NCBI GenBank assembly: GCA_020746875.1
Contig: JAGTJL010000007.1
Span: forward strand, 682,001 to 746,000
Source: Rhexocercosporidium sp. MPI-PUGE-AT-0058
Taxonomy: Eukaryota > Ascomycota > Leotiomycetes > Helotiales
DNA: 64,000 nucleotides
Direction: 5' to 3'
The notes beneath the pieces are model-generated. The model worked only from the letters and a program-made list of their open reading frames with translations, was not told where the DNA came from and made no database searches. Below, piece after piece: positions 21,651 through 31,930 of the stretch; within the stretch, counting starts at the first letter, position 1, and every line of letters starts with the position of its first letter. The translations under genes and the position numbers were made by a program.

Positions 21651-22757
21651 ATGGCACCACCATCTTCCTCAACTATCGACGAAAAAGTCAAGGACAAGAA
21701 ACATAAATCCAAGCCATCGACTTCCAAGCCCTCACTCATGTTCTCTATGTTCTCATCACGTAAGCATGGCACCTCCGATAACGAGAAGAAAAAAACCTCA
21801 TCCTCCAAAGACAAAAAGCCTGCCTCCAAGCCATCCAGTAGCAAACCACCAAAGCCATCGTCCAATTTTAACGAAATCAAGAAACCACACTCTAAAGTAT
21901 CCGGCAGCAAACCATCTAAATCCTCAGCCCTACCATCAGCCAGCTTTCGTGATAAGTCCGAACTCCTCGAATCCAAGTTCTTCCGAGATGAATCCCACGC
22001 CCCAGCCAAAATCCCAGACACATTCGAAGAATTCAAAACCAAGAACGACGCAAAGCCCACCTCACCCAAGACCGCCATGCCAAAATCCATCGATTTTTCC
22101 CAATTCACCACCAAATACCGCGAGCTCTCCAAACGCCAAATTCCAAAAAAAAAAAAGCCCTCGAAACTCGCAAGCGAGCTGATACCCAGTTCCACCATGA
22201 AGTACGAAGATTTTAAGATCAAATCCAAAGCACCTTCGCATATCAAGAGCGTATTTGTCGATCCAAAGGATATCGAAATGGCAAGTCGACAGATCAAGAT
22301 GACGAGCTTACCACCTCGAGAGCGAACAAAGCAAGAAGAATGGGCACAGAAAATGATCCAAAAAGTCGGCAATTGCCCCCAGGACCTCCCCTGGAACAGA
22401 ATCGAAGAATACAATGGATATCAATGTACGGGACTAGGGCATTTCATCACCGACGAGCTGATCGCCGAGGGGAAATGCGGCATCATGAAGACAAAGTCGA
22501 GGGACCCTCGGACGCTATGGGGGCCGTATTGTCCCGACCCGAAGAATCGGAAGAAGTTTGATTTTTATGATTTGAGGGAGAAGCCGACATATTTGGCGCC
22601 GGATGGGTGGGTTATGGATGAGGAACCGGGCGATCAGGAATTTTGGATGAGGGACGATGGGTCGGTGTTTAGGAGTAGGATGATTCTTGATCCGAATACG
22701 CTGTGGTATGCTATTAAGTACGGAGAGGAACCAAAGGTAGGGGGCGGAGAAGAATAA
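21651..22757 (+). CDS. Lys/Ser-rich protein with conserved Cys/Trp C-terminal domain, unknown function
   Basis: Single-exon 368-residue protein. Residues 1 to about 225 are basic, Ser/Lys/Pro-rich and disordered (SKPSTSKPS and KPASKPSSSKPPKPSS repeats) and include an A10 homopolymer at about 22146-22155. The C-terminal 140 residues look folded: NCPQDLPWNRIEEYNGYQC, then GLGHFITDELIAEGK, WGPYCPDP, and Trp/Asp-rich GDQEFWMRDDGSVFRSRM. The pattern CP-x4-PW-x-R-x5-GYxCxGxxH resembles a lineage-expanded fungal family known to me only as hypothetical proteins. There is no signal peptide or catalytic motif; a nuclear or cytoplasmic location is likely from the basic N-terminus. Confidence 0.75.
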   Translation: MAPPSSSTIDEKVKDKKHKSKPSTSKPSLMFSMFSSRKHGTSDNEKKKTSSSKDKKPASKPSSSKPPKPSSNFNEIKKPHSKVSGSKPSKSSALPSASFRDKSELLESKFFRDESHAPAKIPDTFEEFKTKNDAKPTSPKTAMPKSIDFSQFTTKYRELSKRQIPKKKKPSKLASELIPSSTMKYEDFKIKSKAPSHIKSVFVDPKDIEMASRQIKMTSLPPRERTKQEEWAQKMIQKVGNCPQDLPWNRIEEYNGYQCTGLGHFITDELIAEGKCGIMKTKSRDPRTLWGPYCPDPKNRKKFDFYDLREKPTYLAPDGWVMDEEPGDQEFWMRDDGSVFRSRMILDPNTLWYAIKYGEEPKVGGGEE

Positions 22758-23226
22758 GTTCCTTTGTGTGTGGGAATACTATGCTCGGACGAGTTGCTTG
22801 TCGACGAATACGAACTCTACGTAGTGTTGCCAATGGTATGACGGAGAGAGCGCATGGTTTTAGCATCACACCGGATGGAAATGTATTTTCACCATTGAAC
22901 AAACGGTTGACCGTCATCAACTCAACATGGTTTATTGAGCTTCTCCCTCACTTCACGTGACCCCTACGAGAAGGGGAGGTCCAAGAAGCTGTCTCGTGAA
23001 TAAAACTCCTGGGAAAAGTAAATAGCACACACAGTGGCGCTAAAATCAACAACTACAAATGGAGCTTCAATGCCTTCCATAGCAACAACTATCCACCACG
23101 TTGGAAGATTGAGCCAATTAAACTCTGTGAGACAGCGAGACCGGCAGCCGCCGGCCTAAGAAATGTTCTTGACAGAATACATTAAAGCGAACAGGCCAAT
23201 CCAAAGTAAGAGACGAGGATAGGCTC
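22758..23226. other. Convergent intergenic, nothing recognised
   Basis: 470 bp between the 3' ends of two convergent genes; no feature seen beyond 3' untranslated sequence. Confidence 0.35.
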
Positions 23227-25065
23227 TCACACTTTATTGGTGACTCTAGTCGATTCCTCTATTGGTTTCTCTTTCATCCCGTACTCAGTTTCAAGTTCAG
23301 CCCTCAGCTTGATTTCCTTTTCAATAAAGACCAACATGAACGAAAATGCCGAAATCGCAATGGCAACCTGCCACACGACTTTCAAACTGCCCACGTACAC
23401 GCTGATGATTTCCTCACGAACATCCGGATCGAATGAGTTGATAAACTCCCGCGTACCATGACCGTACGCTTGACCGTTGGCAAATTGTTCCCGTACGCCT
23501 GAATCCCTGATCGCTTTCGCCGACTTATTAAATTGATTATTAAAGATAGCAGCTGGAATGGTGACGCCCCAGATGGCTCCGAAGCTTCTCACAAACGCGA
23601 ATGTTGCGGTAGATGAAGCAGCGAGGTCCTCCGAAAGACCGGCTTGGATGGCTGGGAGAGCGCTACTAACTACGAGACCTTCACCGGCTGCGATGATTGA
23701 TTGGTATATCACCCACTCTGCTGTGGCTGAATGAGAATCAAGGAGAGTGCAAAGCCCGAACCCGAGTGTCATGAGAGCGAATCCGATGTGGTGAAGAGGT
23801 CGGTATCTCCCGAATTTCGAGACTAGGAGGCCTCCGACAGCGGCGAATGGAAGGACGACGAGGAACGTGGCTAGGATCTGAACTCCAGACCGAGCAGGCG
23901 ATGAACCTAGTACAGCTTGGAAATAGACCGGGAAAAAATAGATGACCCAAATTGCGGTGATAGTTTGGAGGAATACAAGGACATATGCGGTGACTGTGGT
24001 GCGGTTTGAGAAGAGTCTTGGAGGGACAGTCGGTTCCAGGCAGAACTTAGAAGACTCATAGATCTGGAAACCTACAAGACCCGCGAAGCCCAGAGTGATA
24101 GGGACGATGATGCGCCAAGACGACCAAGGCACTTTTGTTCCAGCGTCGGTGAGGGCGATGAGAACTGAGATCAGCGATGGGATGAGAATTGCATTTCCCA
24201 ACCAGTCGATGCGTTTCATCTTCTGTATAAAGGTAGATTCTTTCGTGTATTGAACTTGAAGAAAGGCGAATAGGAACACCAATGAGGCTCCACCAATTGG
24301 CAAATTCATCCAGAAAATCCATCTCCACGTCGTGTTCTGCACGATTATGCCACCGATGAACGGTCCAACTGATGCGCCAATTGTAAAAGTGGACAAGACT
24401 ATGCCTAGGAACTTGCCACGCTCACGCAGAGGTACAAGATCGCAGATGATGAGTTCGATGAGAACGTTGACGCCGCCTCCGCCGATGCCCTGAATGGTCC
24501 GTCCAGCGATCAACATGGTACTGTTTGAAGCTCCTCCGCAGATCCCACTACCGAAGACAAAGACTGCCACGCTAGAGATCATGAGCCACCGTCTGCCAAA
24601 TATATCGGCAACTTGTCCGACTAGAGGTTGTAAGATCATGCTGTGATACATTGGTTAGCTTCGATGTTGGAGAAGAACAGTGACTTTCTTGCCTACCTCG
24701 TCAAGAGAAAGGAATTGACCAGCCAGGCGTAGTCTTCGCCTATATCCAGTTTATCGGAGATTGTTGGGAGAGCCGTAGATATCACTGTCGCTTCTATTGC
24801 TGAAAGTAGTCCAGTAATAGATAGAGAGGCAAAGACCCTAGTGAGTGAGGCTGGGTTAGCATTAGAGCGGTCAGTCTGCCAGAGGATAAGATTCAAAAAG
24901 CCAGGATTGCTCTGTCAAGATACTAAAAAACTTCTCTAAGACCTACATCCAGAATCTCCAATCTCTAGATACTTGAACTGCATCAACGGGCTCGACATCG
25001 ATGGTGCCAGTCGCCGCTTTCATATTGACACCATCTTGAATACTCATGGCCATGGTAACTGACAT
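23227..25065 (-). CDS. MFS drug-efflux transporter, DHA2 (14-TM) family
   Basis: Exons 25065-24947, 24837-24697 and 24640-23227 join in frame to 557 residues. The product should be a plasma-membrane proton antiporter exporting drugs or secondary metabolites. DHA2 hallmarks are visible: DWRFWMVFASLSITGLLSA entering TM1, EATVISTALPTI, the loop 2-3 motif around VADIFGRRW, the GRTIQGIGGGGVNVLI helix, and the antiporter motif C segment GASVGPFIGG followed by TWRWIFWMNLPIG. The tail (KEKPIEESTRVTNKV) is cytosolic. The gene is transcribed divergently from the AflR-like regulator at 25908, a layout typical of an exporter controlled by its neighbour. The substrate cannot be told from sequence. Confidence 0.92.
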
Positions 25066-25907
25066 TGTTTTGCATGTAATGGAAAGAAATCAAGTCGCTG
25101 GAAAGAAAAACCAAAAAGGAAAAAATTCGAGAATGAGGATGCCGGTACAAAAATTGAATACTTAAACTACGCTCTGGTGTGAGACAATAACTCCGAGTAA
25201 ATAAATCAAAGCCCCAACACCGCTTTCATCCAGCAGCCCCTCCTGCTGAACGCCGACAAATACCTGGGTACTCAAACATCACGTGTCATTGTCGACAAAA
25301 AGACTCAACGGTACCTGCTGGCCGCAGCTATGGAGGATCTGCATCAGCTGTTTCGAGATTGGTGTAACACAAGAGTGTTGACGGAATGTCTGTGCTATTT
25401 GCTGAAGCGGATGGTGTTGATGAAATGCAAAAGGAACTGAGAACCGAAGGCCGATTCGCTGATAAACGAATGCCGACTGTTGGCGAGATTGCTAAAGATC
25501 ATCAAAATAATCGCTAAATTGGCACCTCGGAACTATTTAGCGGAGCCCATGTCAATAAAATTACGCCCTATTTTCTTACTCCCACGATCGAACAGCGAGT
25601 CACGTTTATGCTGTGCCGTTCGACACCCACCACGACAACACGTCGCCATCGGGAAGCCTGGCGTGAGATATGCTTACTTACTGCGTCGCCGTTCTCTAAC
25701 TTTATCCTCGGATCAGAAATTGATCAATTTCGAGTTCAAGAACTCTGATTTCTCATCACCCCTTTCCTGAAAGCAAAGCGGAATAGCTACGAGGAGTAAA
25801 GCCTCGACTGTTTCGTTGATATCGTGCTGCGGCAAACACCCTCAAAATTTGCCGCCTCAATCAGTCCTTCTATAGATCTTTGCCAACCTATCCGACTTGA
25901 ACCCGAC
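25066..25907. promoter_or_regulatory. Shared divergent promoter between MFS exporter and AflR-like factor
   Basis: 842 bp between two divergent start codons. Several TCGG/CCGA half-sites occur (for example near 25452, 25520 and 25711), as expected for Zn2Cys6 binding, but no defined palindromic operator is claimed. Short frames inside it look spurious. Confidence 0.4.
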
Positions 25908-27404
25908 ATGACAGACGAGGTTCGAAGACGTGCTGCATGTGATCGATGCCACTCGCAAAAGATTAGATGTCCAAGACGTGTTGGCTCCGAGATATGTGAC
26001 CGTTGCATGAAAGCCCGAACACCGTGTTTCTTTAGCCCCTTTCGGCAGAAGAAGACCTCAGAGGAGGACGCCGAGGAAGATGTATCGGTAGTTGCTACTG
26101 CTCCACAGTCACAGGTCCTCGCACCGGAGCAGCATGTTGATACAGCGGGGTTGGGACGTCGGAAGAGGAAACGTTTGGCTCCAGATCCCGATCCTACCAG
26201 TGAGTGCCGAGCTTTGAATCTTACCAAATTCATTTCTGAAACAGTACTCATAGCTATTGCGCCTGAAATGATCTCCGTGGAAGGCCCGGTACAGATTCTA
26301 AATCTTGACAACGACCCCCTCGGTCTAGACTGGATGCCGGGCTCATATTCTGGCTCACAAGACTTCAGTTCTGACAATGCCTTCAACGATTTCAACTTTG
26401 CCAACACTGCCCAATATCCTCTGGATTTCAGCAACGCCATACCGGATGAGCCAGACGTTTTTACTGTAACGAATGAAGTACAATATCGAAGGAACATCAA
26501 TCTGGACCGTTCTCGTCGAGGCACCTCTAATCTCCTTCTAGGTCCAAACATTGGATCCCCAAAGCCTAGTCCCAAAGTGCGCGGTAATTTACAGTACTCG
26601 TGGCCGCACGGAGTTAAAGCGAATGCAAGTGACGCGGATTCCGCTCAAGATTTCGTTCGGAAACTCTCTCAGCTCAACGTCGACCTTTCAGATCACAAGA
26701 CGACGTTGCCACCGATGTCAGTCCACGATGAACTGCCCCCCGAACTTGACATCGCCTGCCCTCAAAATGAGGGGTATGTTCTTGAAGATACCTTTCGGCT
26801 CACTCAAAGCCTCATTGAGATATATCCCAGTTTCCTCCACCTGTTCATCAATCCAACTTCAACACCGTCCCAAACCACAACACCGGAGTCAGACTGGCTG
26901 GGCACAGACATGTTCGGCAACGATGGGACTTCCTCGCCAGACTCCGCCTCATCCAGCACGTTGTCGCATGCCAAACAGCCAATGGATCACGCCTCCATCT
27001 TGCTTCTCATCTCTTGTCATCTCCGCGTGATTGATATCTACGACATCCTATTCAAGCACATGGACGTGTGTATCGGTCAAAATGGCGTGGCGAAGACTGC
27101 TAGACAAGCTGCTTTGACGGCGCCAACTCTTTCGATCGGCAATTATATTCCGCCTCCCTCATCGGCTGTGCCAATGCAGATGCTACTCCTCGTCCAGTTT
27201 GCTTCTCAGTTGTATAACTTTGCAGTCGATATGGCGTCCGAGATTCCATTTCCGCCGAACGACACTTCTTCTGGAGGAACTATAGATTCGACGTTAGTTC
27301 TGACGAAAGCAGCTGCGGAGAATGTCAAGGATCGGGCTGGGAATATGTCGCAGAGACTTAGCAGCCTGAGAAGCAAGATGCTGAATTCTGGGTTACTTGC
27401 GTGA
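25908..27404 (+). CDS. AflR-like Zn(II)2Cys6 transcription factor
   Basis: The start is placed at 25908 ([14 protein letters not shown]), right before the cluster. C11, C14, C21, C30, C33 and C40 give C-x2-C-x6-C-x8-C-x2-C-x6-C with the [13 protein letters not shown] signature of AflR-type regulators. A basic stretch (RRKRKRLAP, about 80-90) may be a nuclear localisation signal. The C-terminal half includes the AflR-family helical region ([22 protein letters not shown]). A 45-nt segment at 26200-26244 has a GTGAGT donor, a CTTACC branch and a CAG acceptor. Being a multiple of three without stops, it can be spliced (483 residues) or retained (498). Family members typically control secondary-metabolite clusters or efflux, and the divergent DHA2 exporter fits that. 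Confidence 0.88.
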   Translation: MTDEVRRRAACDRCHSQKIRCPRRVGSEICDRCMKARTPCFFSPFRQKKTSEEDAEEDVSVVATAPQSQVLAPEQHVDTAGLGRRKRKRLAPDPDPTSECRALNLTKFISETVLIAIAPEMISVEGPVQILNLDNDPLGLDWMPGSYSGSQDFSSDNAFNDFNFANTAQYPLDFSNAIPDEPDVFTVTNEVQYRRNINLDRSRRGTSNLLLGPNIGSPKPSPKVRGNLQYSWPHGVKANASDADSAQDFVRKLSQLNVDLSDHKTTLPPMSVHDELPPELDIACPQNEGYVLEDTFRLTQSLIEIYPSFLHLFINPTSTPSQTTTPESDWLGTDMFGNDGTSSPDSASSSTLSHAKQPMDHASILLLISCHLRVIDIYDILFKHMDVCIGQNGVAKTARQAALTAPTLSIGNYIPPPSSAVPMQMLLLVQFASQLYNFAVDMASEIPFPPNDTSSGGTIDSTLVLTKAAAENVKDRAGNMSQRLSSLRSKMLNSGLLA

Positions 27405-28065
27405 GCTACCTGGAAGTTCCACGACAAACATAAACACACATGCAATCCCTCCACGAGCCGAGCTCTGCTCAGCGTGCTGCAGGTCAATACTCCTTGCCTC
27501 CTCTCATTAAACGTGGTGGATTCTGTGTAAGCTGACGTATCGACTGTAGAGCAAGCATGCCTACTACCACTCAAACTGACTGACAGCGACCTTGATGTCG
27601 AGTGAACGTCGATCGCCGTTGGCACAAGGAGACACTGTCAGAGTATCTCATTTTTGAGCGACCACGTTCCTGTGCTGGGAAGCGACTCCGGGGCCGGTCT
27701 TGGGGTTTGATTCCTGAACGTCATCCTCTCAGGTGGCTGGATGCAAAATTAGCCAGGCTGTCATTGATACAGTCCATTCCCATGACTAGAACTTGTGGGT
27801 ACTCAGTGTACGTTACCTGCCAGGTAAGGGAGTACATTTGTGCCTGATTGAGAAATTAATTGTAGTTATGGCGACCAGTAATTTGGCACTTTAGAAGTAA
27901 TGCATGTCTTGTCAAGAGATTTCTTTAGTTCTCTCTCTACCATCAATTCTAATTCACTGTGCCACAAACAATGTCCAAATTCAATGGGCGAAATTGTATT
28001 CCCGACAAACATTAAACACTCGTCGATGGGCGGGCATACCAGCAAGTCACTGAACAGCGGCAAAA
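27405..28065. other. Convergent intergenic, nothing recognised
   Basis: 660 bp between the 3' ends of two convergent regulator genes; only short frames. Confidence 0.4.
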
Positions 28066-31018
28066 TTACTGATTCCACTGCATGAAATTTGCACTCGGAT
28101 CAGGGAACGAGAGGCTTGGGTCGAAGTTCCGTCCTTCAGGCGACGTGTTATTGAAGTTGTTGGTGGATGAGAAGTGGTTATCCCACATTTCCTGCAATCA
28201 GACATCAGCGGCAAATCCTCTTTGGAAGTATTCCTTTCAAGCGAGGGAGATCACATACCCAATCCAGCGCATCTATTGATATGGCTTGATCGTTTTCGTA
28301 GGATTGATAGGCGTTGTCAGATGATGCTTGGTCGTACCCTGTCATCCAGGTTGGTGGGGGCTCAGAAGAAGCAGGCATTGTTTGGATGAAGTCGATGGAC
28401 GAGGAGTCTGAACGGGAGTCTAATGTTCCTTGATCAACCATTCATCTTCGCTTGCTGGAGAAACAAGAACTTACCTTGAACCACCGTATTCTGACGACTC
28501 TGCCCAGTATTGACAGGTACTCTAACACTCTGTGGAATACCCACACTCTTCTCCGCCACTGGCACCTGCGCCCTCACTTTTGCCAGCATCCCCTTCAACG
28601 CCCTCGCAGCCTTCACCGCCTCCTTCGAAGTCGCACTCCGCTCCTCCCAGATCTCATACGAACCTTGCAACGCATCTAACATCTCCTCCTGCGTCCACTT
28701 AATCTGAATTCCCGTCTGAGAAACCCCTTGGTTCGGAGGATTATCTCCAATGCTATTCCCCATGTACATGCAGATAAGCATAGCGGCAAGGAGGAAGTCG
28801 TGGGTGAGCAGCGAGGACATCCTCCATTTATGGCCGTCGAGTGGATGTCCCACGTTCGTTTCGCGATTCATCAGGATCTGAGATTGCATGATTCGCATCG
28901 ATGCTTCGACGCAAGTTTTCATAGAGTACGGGTATGGATATGACGCCGTGGTCTTGGAAGTCACAAAGAATTTGCGATGGAGAACACATCGAGCTTTCTG
29001 GAACGTGAGGTCGACGGCGAATTTCCGGAGTCGGGTTGTTGGTGTCCCGATGAAGAGGTCGTCGACTGTGGTGATCTTGATGGGTTCCTCGGCTTGCTGA
29101 TAGGTTTCGTGGAGTTTCTTGTCGAGTGCCATTACTTCTGAGTAGGAGATTGGGTAGGTGGAATTAGCTTGATCAACGATCTGGCCGAAGACTGTGGTGA
29201 TTCTATGCTTCGAGTTCGAATACGCGGTTGATGTGAGCTCGCTGTAGGGTCTAGATGGAGGGAGAACCGTTGTGTTTTCATCGAAGTCGGTATCGAGGAT
29301 GTTTCGTGGAGACTTGGTGTCGTAAGACCCTTCTCGGATCATCCTGGGAAGCCCAACCTGGAGAGAAGTGATGAGATCCATGTGTAGAATAGACACCCAT
29401 AACCGGCGCTGCATCTCGCCCCGAAACACAGAAACCTTCGAGTAGTGTGATCCATCGCGGTGGTAACCAAGTCGGAATGCCGCTCTGACAATGAGACCAA
29501 AGAGCATCCAGGTTCCGAACTGGGCATCGGCGGTACGGAAGTGCTCAGAGATGTAATAAAGAAAAAGCGTTTCGACCGTGTATGGTCCGGGCTCGGTGTA
29601 ATTGTCGAGTACCAAACACTGTACGATTTTCTCTCGGAAGACCTTGAGGGTGTCTGCGGGATCTCGGAGGGCGGTCGTCTCCTGTGAGCTGGAGGGACTC
29701 TTGCCCGACATGACTTGGAAGCCGGTTGTTAGACACATGATGGAGAAGAGTAATCCAATCCACTGAAAAGCATAGGTTAGATAAGTTGCTGTACTTGGCT
29801 GGTTGCATCGTGGAGTCTTGCTTCCTTACCATGATCGAAGTCTCGTTAGGGTTGGCCCAGAACTTCTCATACTAGCTTGAAGTTAGACTTTAGTCATTGA
29901 AGAATAAGAGTTAAAATATACTTCTTTCACGAAGGTTGGGAAATGAATCAGAGCTGAAGCACACGTCGAGTATCAGCTATCGTGTCTTAGAGTAGGGATG
30001 AGAGAACATACTGGACCCCATGTCAGGTATGTCGAAGAAACTGTCCGTAATCACATCAACAACAGAGCGTGGTGGTATGGCTGCAAGAATCTCGGCTCTT
30101 GTGGCTGATCTCACAGACCCAACAAGCAAGTCAGGACTAACTGGGACCTCGGCAATAGGCTTCTCTTCCGGTGGTATGCTGTTGGTACCCAGTTGATCCT
30201 TGAGGCAAGCAATCTGCCTTGATCAGCTAACCAAATGTACAAGGTATCAGTCAGGGACGCCACTTACATTGTCCAGAATCGCCGCCCAGTGAGCACTGCC
30301 CACGTAATTGGCCTGATCATCTTCCATACTAATCCGTCCAAACGACTCCGCCGTGTCACATAACCCGGATTCAGAAAGGGGGACTTGTTTACCATCTTCC
30401 GAGTCCTCCGAAGCTTGCATACCGTACTCGGGAGAGCTCTCAGGCGTCACTTGATCGATCCTCGGTAGCGGCTTAGTCTTGCTAGTTTGGTTCATCAAGG
30501 AGACGACCATTTCTTCAAGACGCCGGATTTGGTTTTGCACATCTCTAGATCCTGAGTTTCCACTGCTGGCTTTGGAGACTTGAGACGCCTTTTCTCGAGG
30601 GGTGGCGTGGAGGTATGTACATGTTGTGGCTTGGTTCCTCTTCACGCAGTTCTCGCATGGTAGGTTCCTATCGCACTTCAATCTGGAATGGAGGGTCAGT
30701 GATGTACTAAGAGACGATGCCGAGTGTAATGGAGGTCACAGGAAGCATTAAATCTAAGATTATCCAGGACTTTTGTCTGCTCATGGAAAGGACTTATTCA
30801 AGGACGTTTCAATTGACGCAAAACTATCCAGTCAAGCAGCACGAAATGCTAGGTGCACTTCTGCTGAATTTGGGGTGTAAGGGAACTCACTTCCGGTTTC
30901 TGCAAAACGTGCATGATAATTGCGGCTTGAATCTCTGTCTACTAGCTTTAGTCGACCCTCTGAGCTTTTCATCTCCATTTTGATTGGTAACGGAGGAGGC
31001 CGGAGTTGTGTCCGGCAT
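28066..31018 (-). CDS. Zn(II)2Cys6 transcription factor with fungal_trans domain
   Basis: Eight exons fit exactly: 31018-30891, 30682-30268, 30213-30012, 29953-29922, 29871-29830, 29762-28475, 28428-28259 and 28191-28066, giving 800 residues. The zinc cluster is C36, C39, C46, C52, C55 and C64, split by the first intron after CTFCRNRK. A linker with a leucine-containing helix follows (NQIRRLEEMVVSLMNQ), which probably mediates dimerisation. The Fungal_trans core includes FGLIVRAAFRLGYHRDGSHY and the MQRRLWVSILHMD signature. Two tiny exons (32 and 42 nt) encode the ALIHFPTF-type and YEKFWANPNETSIM segments. The C-terminus is Ser/Asn/Asp-rich. Nuclear regulator by family; targets unknown. The zinc cluster PCENCVKR is shared with the factor at 16304-19324. 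Confidence 0.9.
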
Positions 31019-31930
31019 TGTGCAGAGAATGTACAGTGATGCGACGGGTTGTGGTTGAGGATCAAGTACATTCGTCGAAGAAAACAAAAGAACGGAGTTC
31101 TGGCAACGGAATGGTAGAAATGGAGGGTGAAGAAGGGAGGTGAGAAGCGGACATAAGATGACCCTCCGTCCGTTTTGGAAACGTTAGCCAATCAAGACAG
31201 TCGCGCAGAGAGAATTACAGGGATTGAATGATCCGCTTGCTGACCCTCCGTTGGATGTCCGTCATCAACAGTCATCAACAGCTGATTTGACTCTGATTCT
31301 TGACATTCCTTGGCAACCAGTTGTAAGCGTCGCTGTGCGCCAAGTCTGGCTGGTGCTGTATGACAAAGTTTGGTACCATAGGCCCGCCCGTTCAATGGTA
31401 TCAATCTGTCGAAAACAAAACCAAGGCGGGTGAAGTATCCAAAAAGAGTAGGATTTTGCTATTTGATTTAACATTAGCTACGCTGGCAATCACCCAAGAG
31501 TATCCAAGGACTCGAGTCTCTGGTATAGATCCGTCCAAAGCCATCCATAAATATTATTACTCCAGCCCAGTACCTTTCTAGATGTAACCTCCAGAAGTAA
31601 GCAGTGCAGGCCCAAAACCGCCCCAGAACACCTGTCCAGGGTATAGTAGATAAAAATTCTGTGAAATGAGTAGGTAAGTCTTCGAGAAAATTCTAGAACA
31701 TGCGTAAGTCGTGATTTAATTTAGAGTTTGGCGGTATGATGGTGGTACAGATGGATCGGGACATAAGGAGCGAAGTCGAATGGCCGATGGCGGTAGAGTC
31801 TCGACGAGTCGAAGAATGTGTTTCGGGGCAGGCTTTGAATTTCCTGCGATATGATATGGAAGAAGTGATATCGATATGAATATTGCTGCATTTGCGCGTT
31901 TCACCGACGGAGTACGCTTCGTGGTCAGCT
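31019..31930. other. Intergenic: promoter of one regulator and 3' flank of the next
   Basis: About 0.9 kb with only short overlapping frames. ATCAACAGTCATCAACAG at about 31263-31280 is a perfect short direct repeat. Confidence 0.4.
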
